64,000 bases of DNA from Bradyrhizobium murdochi. Lineage in GTDB: Bacteria; Pseudomonadota; Alphaproteobacteria; Rhizobiales; Xanthobacteraceae. The notes under the pieces were generated by a model. That model was not told the origin of the DNA. It did not search any database and saw nothing but the letters and a program-made list of their open reading frames with translations. Positions 56,276 to 64,000 of this stretch are shown piece after piece; the first letter of the stretch is position 1, and the number at the start of each line of letters is the position of its first letter. A program made the translations under genes and the position numbers. The stretch is taken from positions 372,001-436,000 of the forward strand of contig NZ_AXAU01000001.1 in the NCBI RefSeq assembly GCF_000472965.1, read 5' to 3'.

Positions 56276-56839
56276 ATGCCCACGCCCGGTTTTGACATCA
56301 ACGAATTGAAGCGCCGCATGCAAGGCGCCACCCATGCGCTCAAGCACGAGCTGGGTGGTTTGCGGACCGGCCGCGCGGCAGCGTCCATGCTGGAGCCGGT
56401 ACAGGTCGAGGCCTACGGCTCGCACATGCCGCTCAACCAGCTCGCCACCGTCAGCGTGCCCGAGCCGCGGCTGCTTTCCGTCCAGGTGTGGGACAAGTCG
56501 ATGGTGAAAGCCGTGGAGAAGGCGATCGTCGATTCCAATCTCGGCCTCTCGCCCGCGACCGAAGGGCAGGTGCTGCGCCTGCGGATTCCCGAGCTTAACG
56601 AAGAACGGCGCAAGGAACTGGTGAAGGTCGCGCATAAATACGCCGAGGCCGCCAAGGTTGCTGTTCGCCACGTCCGTCGCGACGGCCTGGATATCGTCAA
56701 GAAGCTCGAGAAGAATCACGAGATCTCCGAAGACGATCAGGAGCGCTTGGCCCATGACGTGCAGAAGGCGACCGATAGTACAATTGCGGAAATAGATCAG
56801 TTGCTGGCGGCGAAGGAAAAGGAAATCCTCACCGTTTGA
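56276..56839 (+). CDS. frr: Ribosome recycling factor
   Basis: The 187-residue product has the RRF pattern with [15 protein letters not shown], a [14 protein letters not shown] segment and [14 protein letters not shown]. The ATG at 56276 follows a very good AAGGAGGGGAG ribosome-binding site; the longer frame from 56099 shadows pyrH. It splits post-termination ribosomes together with EF-G. Confidence 0.97.
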   Translation: MPTPGFDINELKRRMQGATHALKHELGGLRTGRAAASMLEPVQVEAYGSHMPLNQLATVSVPEPRLLSVQVWDKSMVKAVEKAIVDSNLGLSPATEGQVLRLRIPELNEERRKELVKVAHKYAEAAKVAVRHVRRDGLDIVKKLEKNHEISEDDQERLAHDVQKATDSTIAEIDQLLAAKEKEILTV

Positions 56840-56881
56840 TGACAAGGTTCACGAGTTGAGACTGGCCCTGGAATTCAGATA

Positions 56882-57637
56882 ATGCCGAACGCCGCCGCCC
56901 CCGCCACGGAAGGACCGGATCGCTCCGTCCCGTTGCATGTGGCGATCATCATGGACGGAAATGGGCGCTGGGCAGCAGCGCGCGGCTTGCCGCGCGCCGA
57001 AGGTCACCGCCGCGGCGTCGATGCGCTGCGCCGCGTCGTTCGCGCCGCCCATGAACTCGGCGTGCTCTATCTGACGATCTTTTCGTTCAGCTCCGAAAAC
57101 TGGTCGCGGCCGGCGAGCGAAATCGGCGATCTGTTCGGATTGCTCCGCCGCTTCATCCGCAACGATCTGGCGACGCTGCACCGCGATGGCGTGCGCGTGC
57201 GCGTGATCGGCGAACGAGAGGGGCTGGAGCCCGATATCTGCACGCTCTTGAACGAGGCCGAAGAACTGACGAGAGGCAACACCAAGCTCAATCTCGTGGT
57301 CGCGTTCAATTACGGATCGCGCCAGGAAATTGCCGGCGCTGCCCAACGGTTGGCGCGTGAAGTTGCGGAGGGCAAGCGCGATCCCGCCTCGATCGATGCC
57401 GATACGCTCGGCCGCTATCTCGATGCACCTGAGATTCCCGATCCCGACCTGATCATCCGCACGAGCGGCGAACAGCGGCTATCGAACTTCTTGATGTGGC
57501 AGGCGGCCTATAGCGAACTTGTGTTCGTGCCGATCCATTGGCCGGATTTCGACAAGGCCGCGCTCGAAAGCGCCATAGCCGAATATGCCAGACGGGAACG
57601 CCGCTTCGGCGGTCTGGTTGCGAAAACCGGATCGTGA
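56882..57637 (+). CDS. uppS: Isoprenyl transferase (undecaprenyl diphosphate synthase)
   Basis: This 251-residue cis-prenyltransferase has the catalytic [10 protein letters not shown] motif with Asp25, [27 protein letters not shown] and the C-terminal [18 protein letters not shown] and FVPIHWPDF. It supplies the lipid carrier for peptidoglycan and LPS. It overlaps cdsA by four bases (GTGA). Confidence 0.97.
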   Translation: MPNAAAPATEGPDRSVPLHVAIIMDGNGRWAAARGLPRAEGHRRGVDALRRVVRAAHELGVLYLTIFSFSSENWSRPASEIGDLFGLLRRFIRNDLATLHRDGVRVRVIGEREGLEPDICTLLNEAEELTRGNTKLNLVVAFNYGSRQEIAGAAQRLAREVAEGKRDPASIDADTLGRYLDAPEIPDPDLIIRTSGEQRLSNFLMWQAAYSELVFVPIHWPDFDKAALESAIAEYARRERRFGGLVAKTGS

Positions 57638-58482
57638 CCGACCCCGAGCCCTCGTCGGCGGCAGCAAGCGCGCCCGATTCACGCAATCTCGTGATGCGTA
57701 TCGCCGCCGCCGCGGTGCTGATCCCGCTTGCGGTCGCCATCGCCTATGCGGGTGGCTGGCTGTGGGCCGCGCTGGTGACGCTGGCGGCCATCGGTCTGTT
57801 CGTCGAATGGCTCGCGATCGTGGGCCTCGCCGGGGCAACGCGTGTGATCGTCCCGGGCGTGGCCGCGCTTGCGCTCGGCGGGGTTTGCTTTGCGATCGGC
57901 CGGCTCGATGCCGCCCTGATCGTGCTCGGCATCGGCTTTGTCGCGGTGGTGTCGATCGCGCCGGAGCGGCGAAACTGGGCGGCAGCCGGATTTCTGTACG
58001 CGGCGGCGGCCGAAATTGCCTCGGTGCTGGTGCGTCTGGATTCCGTAAAGGGTTTTGCCGCCCTGATGTTCGTGCTGCTGATTGTGTGGGTGACCGACAG
58101 TGGCGGCTATTTCGCGGGCCGCGGTATTGGCGGACCGAAACTGTGGCCGCGCGTCAGCCCGAAAAAGACCTGGGCCGGCGCCATCGGCGGTTTTGCCGCC
58201 AGTCTGGCCGTGGCAGGCGGGTTTGCCGCCTTCGGTCTTGGTAAGATGGGACCGTTATTGCTGCTTTCGGCGGCCCTCTCGGTGGTTTCGCAGTTCGGCG
58301 ACCTCTTCGAATCCGCCGTGAAGCGCCGTTTTGGCGTAAAGGACTCAAGTCACATCATTCCCGGCCATGGCGGACTAATGGACCGTCTGGACGGGTTTGT
58401 CGCAGCCGTTGTTGTGGCGGCACTTTTCGGCTTTCTGCGGGGCGGCGCCGATGGCGTCGGTCGCGGTCTTATGGTTTGGTGA
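57634..58482 (+). CDS. cdsA: Phosphatidate cytidylyltransferase
   Basis: This 282-residue membrane enzyme forms CDP-diacylglycerol. It has several hydrophobic helices and the C-terminal signature [19 protein letters not shown]...[14 protein letters not shown]. The GTG start at 57634 is chosen because it overlaps the uppS stop and leaves no long N-terminal extension. dxr follows four bases later. Confidence 0.95.
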   Translation: MTDPEPSSAAASAPDSRNLVMRIAAAAVLIPLAVAIAYAGGWLWAALVTLAAIGLFVEWLAIVGLAGATRVIVPGVAALALGGVCFAIGRLDAALIVLGIGFVAVVSIAPERRNWAAAGFLYAAAAEIASVLVRLDSVKGFAALMFVLLIVWVTDSGGYFAGRGIGGPKLWPRVSPKKTWAGAIGGFAASLAVAGGFAAFGLGKMGPLLLLSAALSVVSQFGDLFESAVKRRFGVKDSSHIIPGHGGLMDRLDGFVAAVVVAALFGFLRGGADGVGRGLMVW

Positions 58483-58486
58483 AACG

Positions 58487-59710
58487 ATGAGCGCAGTTCC
58501 ATTGCGTAACAACAAGGCCGCTTTGTCGGATGCACGCACCGTCACGGTGCTGGGCGCCACAGGCTCCATCGGCGACAGCACCATGGATCTGCTGCGTGGC
58601 GCGCGCGACCGCTATCAGGTCGAGGCGCTGACCGCGAATTCCAACGTCGAAGCGCTGGCCAGGCTTGCGAAGGAATTCGGCGTACGATTCGCTGCGATCG
58701 CAGACCCCGCGCGGCTTGGCGAACTGGAGGATGCGCTGGCGGGCACGAACATCGAATGCGGCGCCGGCGAAAGCGCGATCATCGAGGCCGCCGCGCGTCC
58801 GGCCGACTGGGTGATGGCGGCGGTGAGCGGGGCGGCCGGGCTGAAGCCGGCGCTCGCTGCGGTCGACCGCGGCGCCGCCGTCGCATTAGCGAACAAGGAA
58901 TGCCTGGTGTGTGCCGGCGATTTCTTCATGCAGCGCGCGGCGAAGGCCGGCGCCTGCATCCTTCCGGCGGATTCCGAACACAACGCGCTGTTTCAGGCGC
59001 TCTCTTCCGGCAATCGCGAGGAATTGGTGCGCGTGATCATCACCGCATCCGGTGGCCCGTTCCGCACCTGGGCGCCGGCCGACATTGAGCAGGCGACGCT
59101 TGAGCAGGCCTTGAAGCATCCGAACTGGAGCATGGGCCAGAAGATCACCATTGATTCGGCCTCGATGATGAACAAGGGCCTCGAAGTCATCGAAGCCTCC
59201 TATCTGTTCGCGCTCTCGGCCGACGAGATCGACGTCCTCGTGCATCCGCAGTCGATCATCCACGGCATGGTCGAATTCTCCGATCGCTCTGTGGTTGCAC
59301 AGCTCGGCGCGCCTGACATGCGCATCCCGATCGCGCACTGCCTTGGATGGCCCGATCGAATCATCGGCCCGTCGGCCAGGCTGGACCTCGCAAAAATCGG
59401 CCAGCTCACGTTCGAGGCGCCGGACTTCGAGCGGTTCCCGGGCTTGCGGCTGGCCTACGAAGCGTTACGTACGGGACGTGGCGCGACCACGGTATTCAAC
59501 GCCGCCAATGAGGTGGCGGTGGCGGCGTTCATCGCCGGAAAGATCAAGTTCGGGTCGATCGCGCGCCTCGTCGAAGCCACCATCAACGATTGGATTCGTG
59601 CCGGGAACCTTGCGCCTTTGAGCTCGGCGGACGACGCGATCTCCGTTGACCATAACGCGCGAAATCGAGCCGCCTCCCTATTGCCTCAAATTGCCTTAAA
59701 GGCATCCTAG
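58487..59710 (+). CDS. dxr: 1-deoxy-D-xylulose-5-phosphate reductoisomerase
   Basis: This 407-residue MEP-pathway enzyme has an NADPH-binding [13 protein letters not shown] (about 20-32), NKECLVCAG, the DSEHNALFQ metal site and [14 protein letters not shown]. The ATG at 58487, four bases after cdsA, gives the family length; the frame from 58397 is a shadow. It makes isoprenoid precursors. Confidence 0.97.
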   Translation: MSAVPLRNNKAALSDARTVTVLGATGSIGDSTMDLLRGARDRYQVEALTANSNVEALARLAKEFGVRFAAIADPARLGELEDALAGTNIECGAGESAIIEAAARPADWVMAAVSGAAGLKPALAAVDRGAAVALANKECLVCAGDFFMQRAAKAGACILPADSEHNALFQALSSGNREELVRVIITASGGPFRTWAPADIEQATLEQALKHPNWSMGQKITIDSASMMNKGLEVIEASYLFALSADEIDVLVHPQSIIHGMVEFSDRSVVAQLGAPDMRIPIAHCLGWPDRIIGPSARLDLAKIGQLTFEAPDFERFPGLRLAYEALRTGRGATTVFNAANEVAVAAFIAGKIKFGSIARLVEATINDWIRAGNLAPLSSADDAISVDHNARNRAASLLPQIALKAS

Positions 59711-59753
59711 AGGTTTGGGGACGGAGCCATCGGCTCTTGTCGAGGGGAACCTG

Positions 59754-60929
59754 ATGTCAGAGTTTTTTCTAAGCAGTTTCAGTACGTTGGGCCACGGGCT
59801 CATCGGCTACATCATTCCCTTTTTGTTCGTTCTGACCATCGTCGTGTTCTTCCACGAACTCGGCCACTTCCTGGTCGCCCGCTGGGCGGGCGTGAAGGTG
59901 TTGACGTTCTCGCTCGGGTTCGGGCCGGAACTTGCCGGCTTCAACGACCGTCACGGCACGCGCTGGAAGATTTCCGCGATCCCGCTAGGCGGCTACGTGA
60001 AGTTCTTCGGCGACGAATCGGAGGCCTCGACGCCCGCATCGGCCGAATCGCTCGCCCGCATGAGCGAGGAAGAGCGCGCCGGCAGTTTCCATCACAAGAA
60101 AGTCGGCGCGCGCGCAGCCATCGTGGCCGCCGGTCCGATCGCGAATTTCATTCTGGCGATCGTCATTTTCACCTGCCTCTTCACTTTCTTCGGCAAGCCG
60201 AGCACGACGGCACGCGTCGACAAGATCGAAGCCAGCAGCGCCGCCGAGCGAGCGGGCTTTCAGGTCGGCGATGTCGTCACCGCTATCGACGGCAAGAGGA
60301 TCGGCAGCTTCTCGGACATGCAACGCTTCGTGAGCGTTCGCGCCGGCGAGACCATGACCTTCACCGTCAAGCGGGGTGATTCCACGCTTGAATTGAAGGG
60401 CACGCCGGAACTGCGCGAAGTGAAGGATCCGTTCGGAAACACCCAGAGGCTCGGAATTCTCGGCATTACCCGTGCGACCTCGCCGGGCGAGGTGACCACT
60501 GAGAAGGTCGATCCGGCAACCGCATTCTGGCTCGGAATCAAGGAAACCTGGTTCGTCATCGAGCAGACGCTCGCCTATATCGGTAACATTTTTACCGGCC
60601 GGGCGAGCGCGGACCAGATCGGCGGGCCGATTCGGATCGCGCAGATTTCGGGGCAGGTGGCTACCTTGGGAATCATTCCACTGCTGCATCTGGCGGCGGT
60701 GCTGTCCATTTCGATCGGGCTATTGAATTTGTTCCCGGTGCCTTTGCTCGATGGCGGTCACCTTATGTTCTACACGGCCGAGGTGCTTCGCGGGCGTCCA
60801 TTGTCGGAAAAATCCCAGGAATACGGGTTCCGAGTCGGGCTGGTTTTGGTCCTGATGCTGATGGTCTTCGCCTTCTATAACGATTTCCATCAGGTGCCCT
60901 GGCTGAAGGGGCTGTTCGGGAGGTCGTAG
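59754..60929 (+). CDS. rseP: RIP metalloprotease RseP (site-2 protease)
   Basis: This 391-residue intramembrane zinc protease has HELGH at residues 34-38 in the first membrane helix, a PDZ domain in the middle (KIEASSAAERAGFQVGDVV) and NLFPVPLLDGGHL as the second metal-ligand motif. It cleaves anti-sigma factors and signal-peptide remnants. The start at 59754 is preferred over 59715 by the family N-terminus and a GAGGGGAACC leader. It precedes bamA, as is usual. Confidence 0.95.
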   Translation: MSEFFLSSFSTLGHGLIGYIIPFLFVLTIVVFFHELGHFLVARWAGVKVLTFSLGFGPELAGFNDRHGTRWKISAIPLGGYVKFFGDESEASTPASAESLARMSEEERAGSFHHKKVGARAAIVAAGPIANFILAIVIFTCLFTFFGKPSTTARVDKIEASSAAERAGFQVGDVVTAIDGKRIGSFSDMQRFVSVRAGETMTFTVKRGDSTLELKGTPELREVKDPFGNTQRLGILGITRATSPGEVTTEKVDPATAFWLGIKETWFVIEQTLAYIGNIFTGRASADQIGGPIRIAQISGQVATLGIIPLLHLAAVLSISIGLLNLFPVPLLDGGHLMFYTAEVLRGRPLSEKSQEYGFRVGLVLVLMLMVFAFYNDFHQVPWLKGLFGRS

Positions 60930-60946
60930 AAGCGGCTTTTTTATGA

Positions 60947-60968
60947 CGTTGCCCTTTGGCAACGTCTT
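60947..60968 (+). terminator. Hairpin between rseP and bamA
   Basis: GACGTTGCC (60947-60955) and GGCAACGTC (60960-60968) form a perfect 9-bp stem with a 4-base loop, 18 bases after the rseP stop. The 3' side is only TTGG, so termination is likely partial. Confidence 0.5.
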
Positions 60969-61102
60969 GGAATGAAATTGGAATCGCATCGCGATGTCTG
61001 GTTTGCCCCCCTGTCGAAATTGGCTACAAGCAATGCAACTTTGGGATTCTGCCGGTTCGTAGGGGTACGAGCCGGCAGTGCAATGACGAGGGCGCGTTGC
61101 GC

Positions 61103-63670
61103 ATGATGTTGGGAATGCGAGTGCGGGGGGGTCTGCTGGCCGCTCTGATCATGGTTGCCGCGCCGATGGGGGGCGCGTTGGTGTCAGTGCCGGCCACGGC
61201 GCAGACCGCGGCGTCGATCGTCGTTGAAGGGAACCGGCGTGTCGAGGTCGAGACCATCCGCTCCTATTTCAAGCCGGGCCCCGGCGGCCGCCTCGGGCAG
61301 GCCCAGATTGACGATGGCCTGAAAGCGCTGATCGAGACTGGCCTGTTCCAGGACGTGCGAATCAACCAGGTCGGCGGCCGGCTGGTCGTGACGGTCGTCG
61401 AAAACGCCGTGATCGGGCGCATCGCCTTCGAAGGCAACAAGAAGGTCAAGGACGAACAGCTTTCGGCTGAAATCCAGTCCAAGCCGCGCGGTACTTTCTC
61501 GCGCCCGATGGTTCAGTCGGACGCCCAGCGCATCGCCGAAATCTACCGGCGCTCCGGCCGTTATGACGTGCGCGTCACTCCGGAAATCATCGAGCAGCCG
61601 AACAACCGCGTCGATCTGATCTTCACGATCACCGAAGGCAGCAAAACCGGCGTCAAGTCGATCGAGTTCATCGGCAACGTCGCCTATTCGTCCTATCGCC
61701 TCAAGGACGTTATCAAGACGCGCGAATCGAACCTTCTGAGCTTCCTCGGCGGCGCCGACGTCTATGATCCCGACCGGGTCGAGGCGGACCGCGATCTGAT
61801 TCGCCGCTTCTACCTCAAGAACGGTTACGCCGACGTGCAGGTGGTCGCCGCACTGACCGAGTATGACCCCGAGAAGAAGGGCTTCCTCGTCACCTTCAAG
61901 ATCGATGAGGGGCAGCAATATCGCGTTGCATCCGTCGATTTCCAAACCTCCATCCCGACCCTCGATGCCGCCTCGATGCGCAGCTTTTCGCGCGTCAGCG
62001 TCGGCTCGGTTTACAATGCCGAGGCGCTGGAGAAATCCGTCGAGGAAATGCAGATCGAGGCTTCACGGCGCGGCTACGCCTTCGCCGTGGTGCGTCCGCG
62101 CGGCGATCGCAATTTCGAGCAGCACACCGTTTCGATCGTGTTCGCTGTCGACGAAGGCCCGCGAACCTATATCGAGCGCATCAACGTCCGCGGTAACACC
62201 CGTACCCGCGACTACGTGATCCGCCGCGAGTTCGACCTGTCCGAAGGTGACGCCTACAACCGCGCCCTGGTCGATCGCGCCGAGCGCCGGCTGAAGAACC
62301 TCGACTTCTTCAAGAGCGTGAAAATCCTGACCGAGCCCGGCTCGTCGACCGACCGCGTGATCCTGATCGTCGATCTCGAAGAAAAATCGACCGGCGACTT
62401 CTCGGTGTCGGGCGGCTATTCGACCACGGACGGTGCGCTGGCCGAAGTCAGTATCTCCGAGCGCAACTTCCTCGGCCGCGGCCTGTATGCGAAGGCTGCC
62501 GTGACCTACGGTCAGTACGCGCGCGGCGGCTCGCTGTCGTTCGTCGACCCCTATCTGTTCGACTATCGCGTCGCGCTCGGCCTCGACCTGTTCTACCGCG
62601 AGCAATTGGCCAACAGCTACATCGCCTATGGCACCAAGACGCTGGGCTTCAGCCCGCGGCTCGGCTTCACCTTGCGCGAAGATCTTGCGCTGCAGTTGCG
62701 CTACTCGATCTATCAGCAGGAAATCTCGCTGCCGAACGCGCTCGCGAACTGTAACAACAACTCGACGAACTCGTTGCTCGCGTTCAATCCGTCGCCGGCA
62801 TATGCGAATCTGGTCGGTGCGCCCGCCGGCGGATCGATCACGGAGGGAGGCCAAACCGCCACCGACGTCTCGGGCCAGGGTTTGTGGTGCTACTTCGACG
62901 GCGAAGCTTCGCTGCCCGTCCGCAGGGAACTGCAGAGCGGCAAGGCGCTGACCTCGTCGGTTGGCTATTCGCTGAACTACAACACGCTGGACAACAACAA
63001 GAACCCGACCGACGGCTTGCTGATCGACTGGAAGCAGGACTTCGCGGGCGTTGGCGGCGACGTGAGCTACATCAAGTCGGCGATCGACGCGAAGTACTAC
63101 ACCCCGCTGGTCGCCGATATCGTCGGCCTGATCCACCTCCAAGGCGGTATTCTCAACCAATTCGGCGGCAGCGAGCTGCGCATGCTGGATCACTTCCAGA
63201 TGGGCCCGAACCTGGTGCGCGGTTTTGCGCCGAACGGTATCGGTCCGCGCGATTTGAATCCGTTCGGTACGCGTGACGCGCTCGGCGGCACCAAGTACTG
63301 GGGCGCTTCGTTCGAATTGCAGATGCCGTTCTGGTTCCTGCCGAAGGAAGTCGGACTCAAGGGCTCGGTCTATGCCGACGCCGGCGGACTGTTCGACTAC
63401 AAGGGTCCGACGTCGTGGGCAGCAACGGGCGAGGTCAATGTGCCCGGCTGCGTCCCGCCGACGCAAGCGACCGCGACGACCGCGGCCTCTCCCGGGACCT
63501 GTTTGGGATTGCAGTATGACAACGGCAATGTGGTCCGCACCTCGGTGGGTGTCGGTATCATCTGGGCCTCGCCCTTCGGTCCGCTGCGCTTCGACTATGC
63601 GGTTCCGCTTACGAAGGGCCAGTTTGACCGCGTGCAGGAATTCAAGTTTGGCGGTGGCACATCGTTCTGA
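61103..63670 (+). CDS. bamA: Outer membrane protein assembly factor BamA
   Basis: This 855-residue protein has a signal peptide ending ATAQT, five POTRA domains (starting IVVEGNRRVEVETIRSYF) and a 16-stranded barrel. The barrel includes RGFAPNGIGPRDLNP (the conserved RGF lid loop), and the chain ends GGGTSF with the terminal Phe of barrel proteins. The start at 61103 is supported by the signal peptide; the frame open to 60956 lacks one. It inserts outer-membrane proteins. Confidence 0.97.
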   Translation: MMLGMRVRGGLLAALIMVAAPMGGALVSVPATAQTAASIVVEGNRRVEVETIRSYFKPGPGGRLGQAQIDDGLKALIETGLFQDVRINQVGGRLVVTVVENAVIGRIAFEGNKKVKDEQLSAEIQSKPRGTFSRPMVQSDAQRIAEIYRRSGRYDVRVTPEIIEQPNNRVDLIFTITEGSKTGVKSIEFIGNVAYSSYRLKDVIKTRESNLLSFLGGADVYDPDRVEADRDLIRRFYLKNGYADVQVVAALTEYDPEKKGFLVTFKIDEGQQYRVASVDFQTSIPTLDAASMRSFSRVSVGSVYNAEALEKSVEEMQIEASRRGYAFAVVRPRGDRNFEQHTVSIVFAVDEGPRTYIERINVRGNTRTRDYVIRREFDLSEGDAYNRALVDRAERRLKNLDFFKSVKILTEPGSSTDRVILIVDLEEKSTGDFSVSGGYSTTDGALAEVSISERNFLGRGLYAKAAVTYGQYARGGSLSFVDPYLFDYRVALGLDLFYREQLANSYIAYGTKTLGFSPRLGFTLREDLALQLRYSIYQQEISLPNALANCNNNSTNSLLAFNPSPAYANLVGAPAGGSITEGGQTATDVSGQGLWCYFDGEASLPVRRELQSGKALTSSVGYSLNYNTLDNNKNPTDGLLIDWKQDFAGVGGDVSYIKSAIDAKYYTPLVADIVGLIHLQGGILNQFGGSELRMLDHFQMGPNLVRGFAPNGIGPRDLNPFGTRDALGGTKYWGASFELQMPFWFLPKEVGLKGSVYADAGGLFDYKGPTSWAATGEVNVPGCVPPTQATATTAASPGTCLGLQYDNGNVVRTSVGVGIIWASPFGPLRFDYAVPLTKGQFDRVQEFKFGGGTSF

Positions 63671-63735
63671 GGTGTATTGAAGCGAAATGGGCTAAGGTCC
63701 ACGTGACGAGTACACCAAGGAGTAAGGGGAGGGTT

Positions 63736-63757
63736 CGGCTTCGCGTCTTCGAAGCCG
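63736..63757 (+). other. Hairpin between bamA and lpxD
   Basis: CGGCTTCG (63736-63743) and CGAAGCCG (63750-63757) pair perfectly with a 6-base loop. It lies 66 bases after the bamA stop and 41 bases before lpxD. There is no T-run. Confidence 0.4.
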
Positions 63758-63797
63758 GCTCTCCGGTGTGAATAGCGGCCGGACTGCGACGGGTGAA

Positions 63798-64000
63798 ATG
63801 GCGCAGCCGATATTCTTCAAGCAACCTCCTTCCTCAACGCTGGCCGAGCTGGCCGCGTTGACAGGAGCGGTATTGGTCGACCCTGCGCGGGGCGATCATG
63901 TGATCAGGGGCCTCGCTTCGCTCGACGAAGCCGGCCCGATGCATCTAGCGTTCTTCGACAATCTCAAATACGCCGATCAGCTCAAGGCGACCAATGCCGG
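63798..64000 (+). CDS. lpxD: UDP-3-O-acylglucosamine N-acyltransferase, 3' truncated by window end
   Basis: The ATG at 63798 opens a frame that runs out of the window. It starts [23 protein letters not shown] and continues [23 protein letters not shown] and [12 protein letters not shown], the N-terminal uridine-binding domain of LpxD. It acts in lipid A synthesis and normally follows bamA. Only 67 codons are visible. Confidence 0.92.
   Translation, partial: MAQPIFFKQPPSSTLAELAALTGAVLVDPARGDHVIRGLASLDEAGPMHLAFFDNLKYADQLKATNA

Noticed and set aside
1-64000. tRNA, rRNA, complete insertion sequence, integrase or prophage genes
   Set aside because: I looked for tRNA-like cloverleaf ends, transposase motifs and phage genes in the gene-free stretches and found none that I could support.

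Overview
The window looks like chromosomal DNA of a Bradyrhizobium-type alphaproteobacterium (Nitrobacteraceae). The evidence is the high GC content, a 14-gene-type nuo operon, a tandem family of DUF3551 proteins, the short alphaproteobacterial ProS, an S2 protein with a C-terminal extension, and several short palindromic repeats typical of that group (14381-14430, 37088-37182, 48071-48164). This assignment rests on recognition, not on a database search.

Layout. 1-14379 is the respiratory complex I operon from nuoD to nuoN. Three non-nuo genes sit inside it: a partial four-helix-bundle (23S intervening-sequence type) gene before nuoD, an FkbM-type methyltransferase between nuoD and nuoE, and a 43-codon gene overlapping nuoG. 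14381-18308 holds housekeeping genes (birA, RNase J, mce, DUF1467, a methyltransferase). 18450-19759 is mtnK broken by a one-base frameshift. 20002-27258 is an accessory catabolic-looking block: two small secreted proteins (a double carboxymuconolactone-decarboxylase-fold protein and an ABM monooxygenase), a LysR regulator divergent from a xanthine-dehydrogenase-family enzyme with its own c-type cytochrome, a cupin and the stump of a DUF2255 gene. The lysR promoter/operator is duplicated in front of the cupin. 27271-31401 (minus strand) is a sugar-type ABC transporter behind a globin gene. 31865-37076 is a copper-handling operon (DUF2946, TonB receptor, Cys-rich beta-propeller, TlpA-like thioredoxin, PCuAC chaperone), similar in logic to the Bradyrhizobium pcu operon but with a different gene set.

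37323-46790 carries proS, lolC/E-lolD, three DUF3551 genes, an Omp25/31-type porin-like protein, a 32-residue membrane protein under two LexA-type boxes, and dnaE. 47007-50391 is a worn region: carbonic anhydrase, gene remnants, a CBS protein, a frameshifted GNAT and a YbaK-type deacylase. 50654-53134 encodes a secreted caspase-fold protein that has lost both catalytic residues and carries a proline-rich repeat tail. It also has a LexA-type box upstream. 53360-64000 is the conserved translation/envelope cluster rpsB-tsf-pyrH-frr-uppS-cdsA-dxr-rseP-bamA-lpxD (lpxD cut by the window end).

Most of the window is conserved housekeeping sequence. The points most worth following are the SOS-box-linked micro-membrane protein at 42995-43093, the catalytically dead caspase at 50654, the duplicated LysR operator, the variant copper operon, and the foreign genes built into the nuo operon.
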